Assembly (NCBI GenBank): GCA_964412555.1
Contig: CAYPPG010000019.1
Coordinates: 1-64,000 of the forward strand
Reading direction: 5' to 3'
Length of the DNA: 64,000 nt
From: CAYPPG01 sp964412555
GTDB lineage: Bacteria > Hinthialibacterota > Hinthialibacteria > Hinthialibacterales > Hinthialibacteraceae
In this document: positions 42,464-52,900 of the stretch, one piece after another
Layout of the letters: each line of letters starts with the position of its first letter
Numbering within the stretch: the stretch's first letter is position 1
Made by a program: the position numbers and the translations under genes
Notes under the pieces: model-generated
What the model was told of the DNA's origin: nothing
Database searches by the model: none
What the model saw: only the letters and a program-made list of their open reading frames with translations

Positions 42464-44029
42464 TTAGAACTTATACATCAACTGGAAGCGAATAAACCAC
42501 GCTTCGTCCGAATTCGGCGCATAATAATCGCCCGGATCGAACCATTCCGCCAAAAAGTGACCGCTCAGGTTTTGAGTGAATACATAATTCGTAAGCCATT
42601 GAACGTTATGTCCACGATTCTTGCCGCCTCCCGGGCCGGTGCCTTCTTCGGCGCCGTAAAAGAGGTAACGCAATGATTGTGTCCAACGATCGGTCGGTTT
42701 GACCGTGACCATGGCTTCAGGAATATACATATTAGACCATACTCCTACGTCGGGATCGTTGGCTCCATTTCTGCTTTTGAAACCATCATATAGCGAGTAG
42801 ACATACAGCTCACTATATTTCGGCCATTGCCCGTAGAAATCGTCCCATCCTTCATAGTCGGATGTTGTCGGATCGTCTCCGGACATGTAATAGATCCCTG
42901 CTTTCAAACTGGGAGTCCACGTAACTTCTTTGAAATCAAGGATGCTGTGAAAGTATCCGCCCCAAGCGTCACGGTCGACATCGTTTTGGTCAAAGCGGCT
43001 AAATCCCCAGGCATTTCCATCTTGAAGACGGGTAGAACCGGTGAAATCCATATCACCCCATTCTTTGCCACCTTCAGCGGTCAATGTCCAGTCAATAGCG
43101 TCATTCAAAGCGAATTTTTGAGAAGCTCTCATGCCCAACAAAATAGTTTCTTCGTTGGGAGAAGGGTCAAAGGAGTTAAGTAAAGTCCATGGAACTGTGC
43201 CCGGAATCGCTCCGCCAATCGGATCCAGTTGTAAACCCTGATTTGCAGCCATGTTCTTATTCCGGAACAGTAAATAAGGTTCCAATCCCAGATCTCCGAA
43301 TTTGAGTTTGTTGTACAGACCATATAAATCTTCATCGTCGGCGTTTTCGAAATTGCCTTCATGAAGTTTCGAATAAATGAAATCGGAAGTGCCCCAGTCG
43401 TGCGCGTAGGATAATCTGGCTGCATCAAAGGATATGGTTTGGGAACCGTCATAGGGGGTTCCATCCAACAATATCCATCCTTCACCGTAAATCAGGTCTT
43501 GACGACCAACGCGAAGAGTAAGACCGGTGTCCCACATATTTTTCCACTCACCCCACGCATTGTCGATCATGGCGTCTTTGGCTTCGACATCATAACCTGG
43601 TGATTCTTCATCCTGCCCATAGAACCATTCTTTCGTGAAACGCACGTATGCTTCCATCGATTCAGTGGGATTCCAGTCGAAGAATACTCGCGGACGAAAA
43701 CGAAAGACTTCCCGCTGATCGCTCCGCGCGCCATCGTCGTCAAAATCCCATAAATTCTCGAAAAACAATCCACGCCAGCGAATATCACCACCGATTTGCA
43801 AAGTGCCTCCCGGGCCAATTAACTTGGTAGTCGGTTTTACCTCTGCCGGTGGAGCTTCTTCTTTGACTTCTTTTTGGGCTTCCAGCATAGCCTTGAGTTC
43901 CTGCAACTGCTGCTCAAGAGTCTGGATCCTTTGTTCCAAGTCCGATTCTGCAGCCAAACATACTTTTGGCCCCAGCGCGATTGAAAAAACAGCGACTAAA
44001 ATAACAGAAAGAATTGCATATTTCCACAT
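42464..44029 (-). CDS. Outer-membrane porin with N-terminal coiled coil (alginate-export/OprO-like barrel)
   Basis: 521 residues: signal peptide (about 1-26), coiled coil about 29-52 (LEQRIQTLEQQLQELKAMLE), Pro-rich linker, then a barrel of alternating strands. It starts GGTLQIGGDIRWRGLFFENL and ends IRFQLMYKF with the terminal Phe. WNPTESMEAYVRFTKEWFYG and LTLRVGRQDLIYGEGW resemble alginate_exp-type barrels. The coiled coil probably binds peptidoglycan or forms a trimer stalk. GGGGG lies six bases before the ATG at 44029. It is upstream of the Liv importer genes, so it probably admits the same solute across the outer membrane. Confidence 0.85.
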   Translation of the reverse strand: MWKYAILSVILVAVFSIALGPKVCLAAESDLEQRIQTLEQQLQELKAMLEAQKEVKEEAPPAEVKPTTKLIGPGGTLQIGGDIRWRGLFFENLWDFDDDGARSDQREVFRFRPRVFFDWNPTESMEAYVRFTKEWFYGQDEESPGYDVEAKDAMIDNAWGEWKNMWDTGLTLRVGRQDLIYGEGWILLDGTPYDGSQTISFDAARLSYAHDWGTSDFIYSKLHEGNFENADDEDLYGLYNKLKFGDLGLEPYLLFRNKNMAANQGLQLDPIGGAIPGTVPWTLLNSFDPSPNEETILLGMRASQKFALNDAIDWTLTAEGGKEWGDMDFTGSTRLQDGNAWGFSRFDQNDVDRDAWGGYFHSILDFKEVTWTPSLKAGIYYMSGDDPTTSDYEGWDDFYGQWPKYSELYVYSLYDGFKSRNGANDPDVGVWSNMYIPEAMVTVKPTDRWTQSLRYLFYGAEEGTGPGGGKNRGHNVQWLTNYVFTQNLSGHFLAEWFDPGDYYAPNSDEAWFIRFQLMYKF

Positions 44030-44507
44030 AGCAAACCCCCGGTGTTTAAACATTCGTTGTATCGCAAGCACTGCAATACCATCCTTTTTCAAATAAACTT
44101 GCATATTGTCCGGATATGAGGACAATTCGAACCATTTCGCTCTCTTGTCTTCACCTCCTTTCAATTCTATTCATTCGATTAAACTTTGCGCTTTTAGAAT
44201 CACGGTATGATGCTTCATCGCATTACCATTTTGGACATTGGCATACTCTTTAGAAAAAATATAGATATTCAACAAGCAATTTTGAAATTTTACGACATTC
44301 AATTGACATGATCCATTCGCGATTGACACAAAGCATAACATAAACAATCTTTATAAATAAAGTGTCCTCAAGCGTTTCGATTAAATTTTCTCTAAAATAT
44401 TTTGGGGACGGTTCAAAAAAAGGGAATACACACAGGTCTATCCCTACAAATTCCAAAAGCCGGATAGACACATAGGTCTATCCCTACATCGGGGTAAATC
44501 ATCCTAA
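44030..44507. other. Intergenic region with two GGTCTATCCCTAC repeats
   Basis: 478 bp between the porin and a PaaK gene, both on the minus strand. Repeats at 44430-44447 and 44462-44487 share ACA(C/T)AGGTCTATCCCTAC with the copy at 19182-19222. The remainder is AT-rich and would hold the porin promoter. No gene seen. Confidence 0.5.
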
Positions 44508-45878
44508 TTATTTATTGTTCTCATAACGCAGATCGATTACCCGTTTTGCCTTTCCCATCGAACGTTCGATCGTTTTCGGCTCGACCAGCGTCACTTTCGG
44601 TGTTAAAGAAATTCGTTTGTGCAAGTGAGCGACAAGTTTCTGCTCAAATGCATGCATATTTTTCATTTCATCCGTGAATAATGCCTCTTCCAATTCGACC
44701 TTTATTTCCATTTCATCTAGCGCACCCCGTTTGCGCAAGACAATTTGATAATGAGGTTCGATCCCTTCGATTTCTAATAACGCAGTTTCAATCTGCGAAG
44801 GATAAACATTGACTCCCCTTATAATCATCATGTCGTCACTACGGCCGAGAACTTTTGTCATACGGACAAAGGTACGTCCACACTCACACGGTTTTGGGAT
44901 CAAACGGCAGATGTCCCGAGTCCGATATCGCAATACCGGCATGGCTTCTTTGGTGAGTGTAGTGATAACTAATTCTCCCTGTTCGCCCAACGGAAGAGGC
45001 TCTTCTGTCTGGGGATCGATGATTTCTGCAAGGAAATGATCCTCGAAGATATGCATACCGTCTTGGGAGAGACACTCCCCGGCCACCCCGGGACCCATCA
45101 CTTCGGAAAGGCCATAGTTGTCGGTTGCAACAACCCCTAGAGAATTTTGAATCTGTTGCCGCACTTGTTCCGTCCAAGGTTCCCCCCCAAAGAGGGCGAA
45201 TCGTAGAGAAAGGTCTTTGACATCGATCCCCATTTCCTTTGTTACTTCACAAAGATGGAGAGCATAGGATGGTGTACACACCAATGCGGTCGTGCCGAAG
45301 TCTTTCATGATGAGGATTTGCCGTTCGGAATTACCACTTGAAATCGGGATAACTGCCGCTCCCAATTTCTCGGCTCCATAATGAAGGCCGAAACCTCCGG
45401 TAAAGAGTCCGTATCCGAAAGAGACTTGAACCACATCCCGTTCGGTCACACCACCGGCGGTGAGAAATCGTGCGACCAGTTCCGACCAATTATCGAGATC
45501 TTTGCGGCTGTAAGGAACCACAGTTGGTTTTCCCGTAGTTCCAGAGGAGGCATGAATCCGCACGACTTTATCGAACGGAATGGCCAATAAACCATACGGA
45601 TAATGATCCCGTAGGTCGTCCTTTGTTGTAAAAGGGATTCGCGTGACATCGTCAATCGATTTTATGTTTTCCGCCGTGATGTTCGCTTGATTCAGTCTCT
45701 CCCGATAGAAGGGTACATTTTGCCGAACATGCTCAACGGTTTTTTGAAGGCGTTTGAGTTGTAATGCGCGTAATGCTTCGGATGGCAAGCATTCGAATTC
45801 GTTGTTCCATATAGAATGTTGAGGCTTTTTGGAAGTTGAAGAACCGTTTGCCTCATGAGCGAGATTGTGTACAACCAT
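44508..45878 (-). CDS. paaK: Phenylacetate-CoA ligase family enzyme (intact motifs)
   Basis: 456 residues. The adenylation motifs are complete: HASSGTTGKPTVVPYSRKD, YGLSEVMGPG, RYRTRDICRL and SMGKAKRVID with the catalytic lysine. PaaK enzymes convert phenylacetate or other aryl/acyl acids, CoA and ATP to the thioester and AMP. The ATG at 45878 is used; the TTG at 45917 adds 13 residues with no ribosome site. Paired with another PaaK and an ACT protein, a combination common in anaerobes that ferment aromatic amino acids through 2-oxoacid oxidoreductases, although no such oxidoreductase is in this window. Confidence 0.88.
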   Translation of the reverse strand: MVVHNLAHEANGSSTSKKPQHSIWNNEFECLPSEALRALQLKRLQKTVEHVRQNVPFYRERLNQANITAENIKSIDDVTRIPFTTKDDLRDHYPYGLLAIPFDKVVRIHASSGTTGKPTVVPYSRKDLDNWSELVARFLTAGGVTERDVVQVSFGYGLFTGGFGLHYGAEKLGAAVIPISSGNSERQILIMKDFGTTALVCTPSYALHLCEVTKEMGIDVKDLSLRFALFGGEPWTEQVRQQIQNSLGVVATDNYGLSEVMGPGVAGECLSQDGMHIFEDHFLAEIIDPQTEEPLPLGEQGELVITTLTKEAMPVLRYRTRDICRLIPKPCECGRTFVRMTKVLGRSDDMMIIRGVNVYPSQIETALLEIEGIEPHYQIVLRKRGALDEMEIKVELEEALFTDEMKNMHAFEQKLVAHLHKRISLTPKVTLVEPKTIERSMGKAKRVIDLRYENNK

Positions 45879-45971
45879 AATTTTCTTACTGTTCGATGTT
45901 GAAATTTTGCGATTCAATGCTCATATGAACTTGTATTATGCTGTCAATGATAGATGAATAGAAAGTATATT

Positions 45972-46403
45972 TTAAAGTTGATATAATTGTTCACCGTTTA
46001 GAATACGAACTCCATGTTCTTGAAGAACATTTAGGGCGTGATCGAGTTCTTCGAACCGGAAAATGAGTATCGCTTGTTCGCCCGGTTTTTCGACGAATCC
46101 ATACAAATATTCGATGTTAACATTGTTTTCACCGAGAAATTCCAAAATCTTGGCTAATCCGCCTGGTTCATCAGGAATTTCTACCGCAACAACTTCCGTA
46201 TCCATCGCAGTGAAATTATTTTCTCTCAATATTTTCAGAGCCAAATCGACGTCATTGACGATTAGGCGAATGATCCCAAAGTCGTGGGTGTCGGCGAGGG
46301 AGACGGCGCGGATATTGACTCCGCCTTCTCCCAATCGTTTACTGACTTCTGCAACCCGGCCAGTGCGGTTTTCAACAAATATTGAGATTTGCCGAAGTTT
46401 CAT
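45972..46403 (-). CDS. Tandem ACT-domain protein
   Basis: 143 residues made of two ACT domains (about 1-68 and 70-140). The first opens KLRQISIFVENRTGRVAEVS and the second VAVEIPDEPGGLAKILEFLG. Such small proteins lie next to PaaK genes in many anaerobes and are presumed to bind an amino acid and tune the ligases or the 2-oxoacid pathway. It is placed 15 bp after one PaaK and 93 bp before the other, on the same strand. Confidence 0.9.
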   Translation of the reverse strand: MKLRQISIFVENRTGRVAEVSKRLGEGGVNIRAVSLADTHDFGIIRLIVNDVDLALKILRENNFTAMDTEVVAVEIPDEPGGLAKILEFLGENNVNIEYLYGFVEKPGEQAILIFRFEELDHALNVLQEHGVRILNGEQLYQL

Positions 46404-46418
46404 GGCGTTCCTCCTGAA

Positions 46419-47714
46419 TTATTTACGGTTATCGATTACGCGTTTGGCTTTTCCCATGCTTCGTTCGATGGTTTTCGGCTCGACCAGTTGTATCTTGGCG
46501 CCGATACCGAGAGTGGCTTCGATTTCTTTTGCGATGCGTGCTTGGAGTTCTTCGAGTTTCTTCACTTCGTCGGAAAAAATTTTTTCTTCCACTTCGACTT
46601 GGATCGTGAGTTCATCCAGCACACCCCGTTTGTCTACAATAATAATATAGTGAGGTTCGACTCCTTGGGTACGAATGAGAATCTCTTCGATCTGTGAGGG
46701 GAAGACATTTACACCGCGGATGATCAGCATATCGTCGGTCCGTCCGGTAATGCGTTTCATTCGAACATGGGTTCGTCCGCAGGGGCAGGGTTCCGGATAA
46801 AGGCAGCTAATGTCCCGGGTTCGGAAACGGATGATTGGAAACGCTTCTTTTGAAAGACAAGTGAAGACGAGTTCTCCCATTTCTCCCGGCGGCAACGGTT
46901 CTTCCGTTTCCGGATTGATGATTTCCGGGTAAAAATGATCGTCGAAAACGTGCAAGCCGTTTTGTTCCAGGCATTCACTGGAAACACCCGGGCCGATAAC
47001 CTCGGATAATCCGTATATATCGATGGCTTTGCAAAAAAGCCGTTTTTCAATTTCCTTGCGCATCTCATCCGTCCAGGGTTCTGCTCCGAATACACCTGCC
47101 CGAAGTTTCAACGATTGTGGATCGACTCCCATTTCTTCCATGACTTCCGCGATGTAGAGAGAATAGGAAGGAGTGCAGGCCAGCAGGGAGACATTGAAAT
47201 CCTGCATGATCATGACTTGCCGTTGGGTGTTTCCTCCCGAAATAGGGACAACCATCGCGCCCAGTTTTTCTGCACCGTAATGCAGACCCAAACCGCCGGT
47301 AAACAATCCATACCCATAAGCGACTTGAACGGTATCTTCGCTTGTTCCGCCAGCGCAACAGAGGGTTCGTGCTATCAACTCCGACCAGGTGTCGATGTCT
47401 TTTCGTGTGTACCCCACGACCACCGGTTTGCCGGTCGTTCCCGATGAGGAATGGACGCGAACAATGTCTTTCATCGGAACGGCGAACATACCGAAGGGGT
47501 AGTTGTCGCGAAGGTCGATTTTTGTCGTGAACGGTAATTTGGATATATCTTGAAGATGTTTGATATCATCAGGTTTGACGCCGTGTTCATCGAACTTTTT
47601 TTTGTACGCCGGAATTTTCTCATACGCGCGGCGGATCGTGTTGCGTAAGCGATAGAATTGAAGCGCACGACGCTCGGTAACCGGCATGCATTCCATTTCC
47701 TCATTCCAAATCAT
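46419..47714 (-). CDS. paaK: Phenylacetate-CoA ligase family enzyme (second intact copy)
   Basis: 431 residues starting with the classic MIWNEEMECMP. Motifs: HSSSGTTGKPVVVGYTRKD, YGLSEVIGPGVSSEC, RFRTRDISCL and SMGKAKRVID. It shares layout with the enzyme at 44508 but differs throughout, so substrates may differ, for instance phenylacetate against indole- or hydroxyphenyl-acetate. It is the first gene of the 23-kb run of minus-strand genes. The 186 bp upstream contain no gene. Confidence 0.92.
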   Translation of the reverse strand: MIWNEEMECMPVTERRALQFYRLRNTIRRAYEKIPAYKKKFDEHGVKPDDIKHLQDISKLPFTTKIDLRDNYPFGMFAVPMKDIVRVHSSSGTTGKPVVVGYTRKDIDTWSELIARTLCCAGGTSEDTVQVAYGYGLFTGGLGLHYGAEKLGAMVVPISGGNTQRQVMIMQDFNVSLLACTPSYSLYIAEVMEEMGVDPQSLKLRAGVFGAEPWTDEMRKEIEKRLFCKAIDIYGLSEVIGPGVSSECLEQNGLHVFDDHFYPEIINPETEEPLPPGEMGELVFTCLSKEAFPIIRFRTRDISCLYPEPCPCGRTHVRMKRITGRTDDMLIIRGVNVFPSQIEEILIRTQGVEPHYIIIVDKRGVLDELTIQVEVEEKIFSDEVKKLEELQARIAKEIEATLGIGAKIQLVEPKTIERSMGKAKRVIDNRK

Positions 47715-47900
47715 GGCATAACTCCTTACATAAAATGATGTACCGTCCGGTATCTCATACAGTTAGAACGGGATTTTCATAAGAAAGAATTGTGTACTAT
47801 TTCCACACAGGCAATAGATTACTAACCCTATTATCTTCGCAAATTTTGGAGTATTTGTGAATGCCTATGAGTCAAATTTCTTAAAACATAACTGATTGCT

Positions 47901-48998
47901 TTACTCTAATCCAACCAATAATTTCAGTGCATTATCGCGATAGAGTTTTTTCAATACATCCATCGGGAGATAGATTCCGTAAATTCTCCAGAAACCTTGG
48001 GGATGGTGTCCGGCAGAAGGATCGAAATATTCGTCATCGGTTTCCAGGAACCGGTAGTAAATGCGATAAGCTTCCCGGTTTGGGGGTGTGTCGGTTCCGA
48101 ACATGATGCGGTCTTGGTATTGGATGATGAAGCGTCGTGCAGTGTAAGGTTGGCGTCCGAGTTCACTGATTCGGGCGTCGATGTCGATATAGAAATTCGG
48201 GTATTGATCCAGCCATTTCCCGACAGTGGCGAGGTCTTCGGGATTGTTGCCCATATGTGCGCCAATGAAGATTGTATCCGGGTGTTTGGCGATGGCATTG
48301 TTTCTTTGTTGCAGCAATTCGTCCCGTGATGGATAATCTTTTCCGTGAAACAGCCAGTTGGGGTGGGAATTCAGTTCATGCCAGCGTTCATTGAAGCGGT
48401 CGAGCGGGGTAAAAAAGGCGGCGGGATCGGCGGTGTGAATCTCAACCGGACGTTTGTACTTCGCACAGACTTCCCACACTTTGTCGAGTTTTGGATCGTC
48501 GACTCGCATTAAAGTACCATCTTTATATCGAACACCTAAACCAAGTGTTTTGTGGAATTTAAGTCCTTTTGCACCGGCTTCGAAATCTTTGGCTAGCTGC
48601 TTTGCAACCCGATCGCTCCAACCGGGCTCGTCGACTCCCTCGAAGTCGATCAACGCATAGGTAAGGAACTTGCCGGGATAAGCCTCGTCGAATCGGGCGA
48701 GTTCTCCTCTTAGATGTTCTCCCCATCCTCCGTCCAAATTCACAACACTTTCGACACCGGCGGCTTCCATCTCTTTCAAACATTGCTCGACGTCTTTGAC
48801 ATTCCGGAGGTGATTGTGAACATCGATAACGGGAAAAGCCGGTCTTTTAATATAGGTTTCCTTGGTTACCATCATCGAGCGGGGCTGCCAGTCTTTCAAT
48901 TTGAGTTCGCGGATATCTTCCTGCGATAGGGCATTGTTATGCATGATCGTTCCTATAAACAAAATCAAGATGAAGAAATCTAGCGCATGTTTCTTCAT
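47901..48998 (-). CDS. Exported amidohydrolase (amidohydrolase 2 family)
   Basis: 365 residues: signal peptide about 1-25, then a TIM-barrel metal hydrolase with HxH in PVIDVHNHLRN, KGLKFHKTLG, VEIHTADPAAFF, FIGAHMGNNPED and the closing Asp in RIMFGTDTPP. The family includes decarboxylases and hydrolases of aromatic acids as well as lactonases; I cannot choose. It sits alone on the minus strand after the PaaK cluster, with its own 172-bp upstream space. Confidence 0.85.
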   Translation of the reverse strand: MKKHALDFFILILFIGTIMHNNALSQEDIRELKLKDWQPRSMMVTKETYIKRPAFPVIDVHNHLRNVKDVEQCLKEMEAAGVESVVNLDGGWGEHLRGELARFDEAYPGKFLTYALIDFEGVDEPGWSDRVAKQLAKDFEAGAKGLKFHKTLGLGVRYKDGTLMRVDDPKLDKVWEVCAKYKRPVEIHTADPAAFFTPLDRFNERWHELNSHPNWLFHGKDYPSRDELLQQRNNAIAKHPDTIFIGAHMGNNPEDLATVGKWLDQYPNFYIDIDARISELGRQPYTARRFIIQYQDRIMFGTDTPPNREAYRIYYRFLETDDEYFDPSAGHHPQGFWRIYGIYLPMDVLKKLYRDNALKLLVGLE

Positions 48999-49170
48999 AG
49001 GACATTATCCTTTCATTTTGTTTTTGCGTTACGGTATCACAAAGGGGGGATGTCGAATAGAGATGATGAATGGTTCCAGAGTATTTTGTCCTACCATTGA
49101 CAAAGAAGGCTTAAACCGGACAATAGACCCACTTTCATTGAAAGTAAAAATATCAAAAAGGAGAAATGGA

Positions 49171-49854
49171 ATGAAAAGAAGCGGGTTATTTTTGACAGTA
49201 ATAATTGGATTTGCAATGCTCGGCGCAGCATTCGGATACGCTGATCCGTATTCCGTTGGTGAAAAATGGGCGTATGAACATGAAGGTTCGATTCCGTGGC
49301 GTTCGCCGGATCAAACCGTTGACGGGAACCGCACACGAGAAGTCGTCGCCGTGGAGGGGGAAGGTGAAGAGAAACGGTGGATTATTCGGGAACAGTGGGG
49401 AACGAATGACAGCAATCCCACAAAAAGTTATGTGGACAGTAATAGAAAAGTGCATAAAGTAGAGATGAGCGAAGGAAATACCATTTCTTTCGATCCCCCC
49501 ATCCCTTCCGATTATATGAATCTCAAAATCGGTGATAAAAGTGAAGTGAAAACGAAATTCCAAATGCCGAACGGCCAGGAAGTTCCTTATACGATCACAG
49601 CGGTTCGTGTTGACGACGAGACGATCAAAGTTCCTGCCGGAGAATTGAAATGCATGCATGTGAAACTCGAAGAAACATTTCAAATTTCTTCTCAAGGCCA
49701 AAAAATCGTGGTCAAGTCGACAAGGGATCATTATTATCATCAAAAATACAATGGTCTCGTCATGGAAGAATTTGTCGCGACTGTTTCGATTCCTGATGTT
49801 CCGAAGACGGAAGGGAAAAGTGTGTTGAAAACATATGAGAAGAAGGAAAAATAA
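49171..49854 (+). CDS. Secreted protein of unknown function
   Basis: 227 residues: signal peptide 1-23 (LFLTVIIGFAMLGAAFGYAD), then a beta-rich domain containing YSVGEKWAYEHEGSIPW and IKVPAGELKCMHVKLEETF. The phrase with a property derived from time-averaged 'PAGE(L/F)' is typical of DUF3108-like periplasmic proteins of unknown role. The ATG at 49171 has AAGGAG seven bases upstream; the open frame from 48862 is not used. An intrinsic terminator follows at 49888. Confidence 0.75.
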   Translation: MKRSGLFLTVIIGFAMLGAAFGYADPYSVGEKWAYEHEGSIPWRSPDQTVDGNRTREVVAVEGEGEEKRWIIREQWGTNDSNPTKSYVDSNRKVHKVEMSEGNTISFDPPIPSDYMNLKIGDKSEVKTKFQMPNGQEVPYTITAVRVDDETIKVPAGELKCMHVKLEETFQISSQGQKIVVKSTRDHYYHQKYNGLVMEEFVATVSIPDVPKTEGKSVLKTYEKKEK

Positions 49855-49887
49855 TTTGAAACCTTCTCTATGGAAATCGATAAGAAG

Positions 49888-49913
49888 AGCCGGTTTTTAT
49901 GGCCGGCTTTTTT
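49888..49913 (+). terminator. Intrinsic terminator of the secreted-protein gene
   Basis: AGCCGG / CCGGCT stem with a 9-base loop followed by six T residues, 34 bp after the stop at 49854. It lies inside the open frame that extends the helicase upstream to 49870, which argues against that start. Confidence 0.8.
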
Positions 49914-49962
49914 CAACTATTCTGAATGGCAATTCATGCAGAATGGGGTGCGAAAAGCATAC

Positions 49963-52900
49963 ATGGTTTGGTCAATCTTCCATCCACTTATTCAACGATG
50001 GTTCCAGGAACGAGTCGGAACACCGACTCAGGTTCAGACAAGTGCCTGGCCGGAAATCGCTGCTGAAAATCATGTTCTCATTACTGCGCCGACTGGCAGC
50101 GGCAAGACTTTAACCGCATTTTTGTGGGCACTGAATGAATTGATTACCGGTCATGTTCCGTGCGGTCATACTCGAGTACTTTATGTTTCTCCCTTAAAAG
50201 CGCTCAATAACGACATCCAGCGGAATTTATTGTTCCCTCTCCGGGAACTGCGTGAATATTTTATCAGAGAAAATGAGCCTTTCCCGAGTATTTCTGTCAT
50301 GACGCGAAGCGGAGATACGAGCGCCGGGGAGCGGGAAAAGATGCTCAGGCATCCGCCTGAAATACTCATAACCACCCCAGAAAGCCTCAACCTTCTGGTC
50401 AGTTCCGTGCGCAGCCGGAAAATATTGACCGGAATTCAAACCGTTATTTTGGATGAGATTCATAATGTTGCCGGTACAAAACGGGGAGTGCATTTGATCA
50501 CAGCAGTTGAACGGTTGGTGCTTTTGGCGGGTGAATTTCAGCGGATTGCCCTCTCGGCGACAGTTAAACCATTGGATGTAATTGCTGATTTTGTAGGTGG
50601 TTATAAAATTGTTGATCGTGGAGGAACAGCAGAATACCGAAAGCGGGAAGTTCGCATCATCGAATCCGGGCAGGAAAAACAATATCAAATTCGTGTGAAA
50701 TTTCCTGAGATGGAACCGGCTGCTGAAAGCGAGCCGGGTGCGCCTCCTCCCAAAATCACATTTTGGAATCATTTGATCGATGAATTTAAAGAAATCATTT
50801 ATCGCAATCGCTCTACTCTCTTTTTCACCAACAATCGCATGCACTGCGAACGGATCAGCCTTTTGATCAATCAGGATGAGGATGAAATCCTTGCTTATTC
50901 GCATCATGGTTCGCTATCCAGAGAGACAAGAATGGTGGTGGAAGAGAAACTGAAGCATGGCGAACTGAAAGCGATCATTGCCACCAGTTCCTTGGAATTG
51001 GGGATCGATATCGGAACCTTGGATGAAGTGGTCTTGGTGCAAACTCCATTCTCCATTGCTGGGGGATTGCAGAGAATCGGTAGGGCAGGGCACTCCGTCG
51101 GGCAACCCAGTAAAGGAATTTTATATCCCATTCATGGACGCGACTTGATGGAAGCGGCTGTTATGAGCCGTGGCATCCTTGACCGCGATATTGAAGAGAT
51201 TAAACCGATTCAATGCCCGTTGGATGTCCTTGCGCAAATCATCGTTGCGATGGCAGGGGTGGAAATTTGGGATATCGACTATCTCTATGCGTTTCTCAAA
51301 AGCAGTTATCCCTATCATGACTTAGGGCGAACTGAATTCGATCTTGCTATAAAAATGTTGAGTGGTCATTACGCCGGTACTCGCCTTCGAAGTTTGAAGC
51401 CGTTGATTTCCGTCGACAAAATCGACAATACCGTTCGGGCTAGAGACGGTGCTTTGAGAGTGGTTTATGCGGCGGGAGGAACGATTCCGGATCGTGGGTA
51501 TTTTACCATGCGCCATCAGGAGAGCGGAGGCAAAATCGGGGATTTGGATGAAGAATTTGTATGGGAACACCGTCCCGGTGACAATTTTATCTTGGGTACG
51601 CAGAGCTGGAGAATCCAAAAAATCACTCACAACGATGTGTTTGTTGTTCCTGGGGAAGGGCTTGCAGTAGAAGCGCCGTTTTGGAAGGCAGAGGAAATCA
51701 ATTGGGATTTTCATTTTTCAGTAAAAATCGGTGAGTTTTTGGAATGGGCGGATTCGGCAGTCGAGGAACCGGATTTCGTTGAAACGTTGGAGAATGAATA
51801 TCCGATTGAAAAAAAGGCTGCCGAATCGCTGGCCGATTATTTGAAGAGCCAAAAACGCATCTCTCATACCGGCTTACCCCATCGACGTCATTCATTGATC
51901 GAGTATACGGCTTCACCGAACAGCGCCGGTCATAGCAAACAGGTAGTCATTCATACGACTTGGGGCGGGCGGGTGAACCGGCCGTTGGCGTTGATCCTAG
52001 CGTCGCTCTGGGAGGAACGGTATGGGGATCGTGCTGAGATGTTTGTCAATAATGATGGAATTTCCATTGTGATTTCCCATGATTGTTCTCTAAAAGAACT
52101 TTTATTATCCATCAATATCGACAACATCGAAAAACATTTACGCGAAAAGATCGAGCAGAGCGGATTTTTTGGGGCGCGCTTTCGTGAAAATGCGGCGCGT
52201 GCGTTGATTCTGCCGCGTGAATCGTTCCATCGCCGGACGCCACTGTGGCTCAATCGGTTGAAAGCGAAAAAACTTTTCGAACTGGTGTATGACTATGACG
52301 ATTTCCCGATTCTGGTTGAAACCTGGCGAACCTGCCTGCGGGATGAGTTCGATTTGGACAATTTACGATCTCTGCTCAATGAATTGAAAACCGGAGAAAC
52401 CCATATCACTGAAATCAATACGACTGTTCCTTCTCCATTTACCGATGGTCTTCTTTGGCTGCAGACGAATAAATATATGTACGAGGACGATACGCCTTCC
52501 ATCGGGGGGATGTCCCGTCTTAGTGATGATTTATTGAAGGAGGTAGTATTTTCTTCTAAACTCCGCCCGCAAATCTCACAAGAATTGATCGATCAATTCG
52601 AACAAAAGGCACAGCGTGTTTTTCCGGATTATGCCCCGGCGAGTGCGGATGAACTTCTTGATTGGATTAAAGAGCGGCAGTTTATCCCGATTCAGGAATG
52701 GGAACTACTGCTTCGAGCGATGGAAAGAGATCATGCGGTTGATTCATCGGAACTGTTGGCATCTTTACAAGATAAAATTTTAAGAGCAGAAATTTTATCG
52801 AACGGTTCTATCGGCGTCATCGCATGGGAAAACGCGAGCCGGTTTCTTCTTGCATTGCAAATCAAAGAAACAGATATCCGTTTTTCTTCGATGCTTGATG

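Noticed and set aside
49870..49962. Upstream start of the Lhr helicase
   Set aside because: The extension would code through an intrinsic terminator hairpin at 49888-49913 and has no ribosome site.
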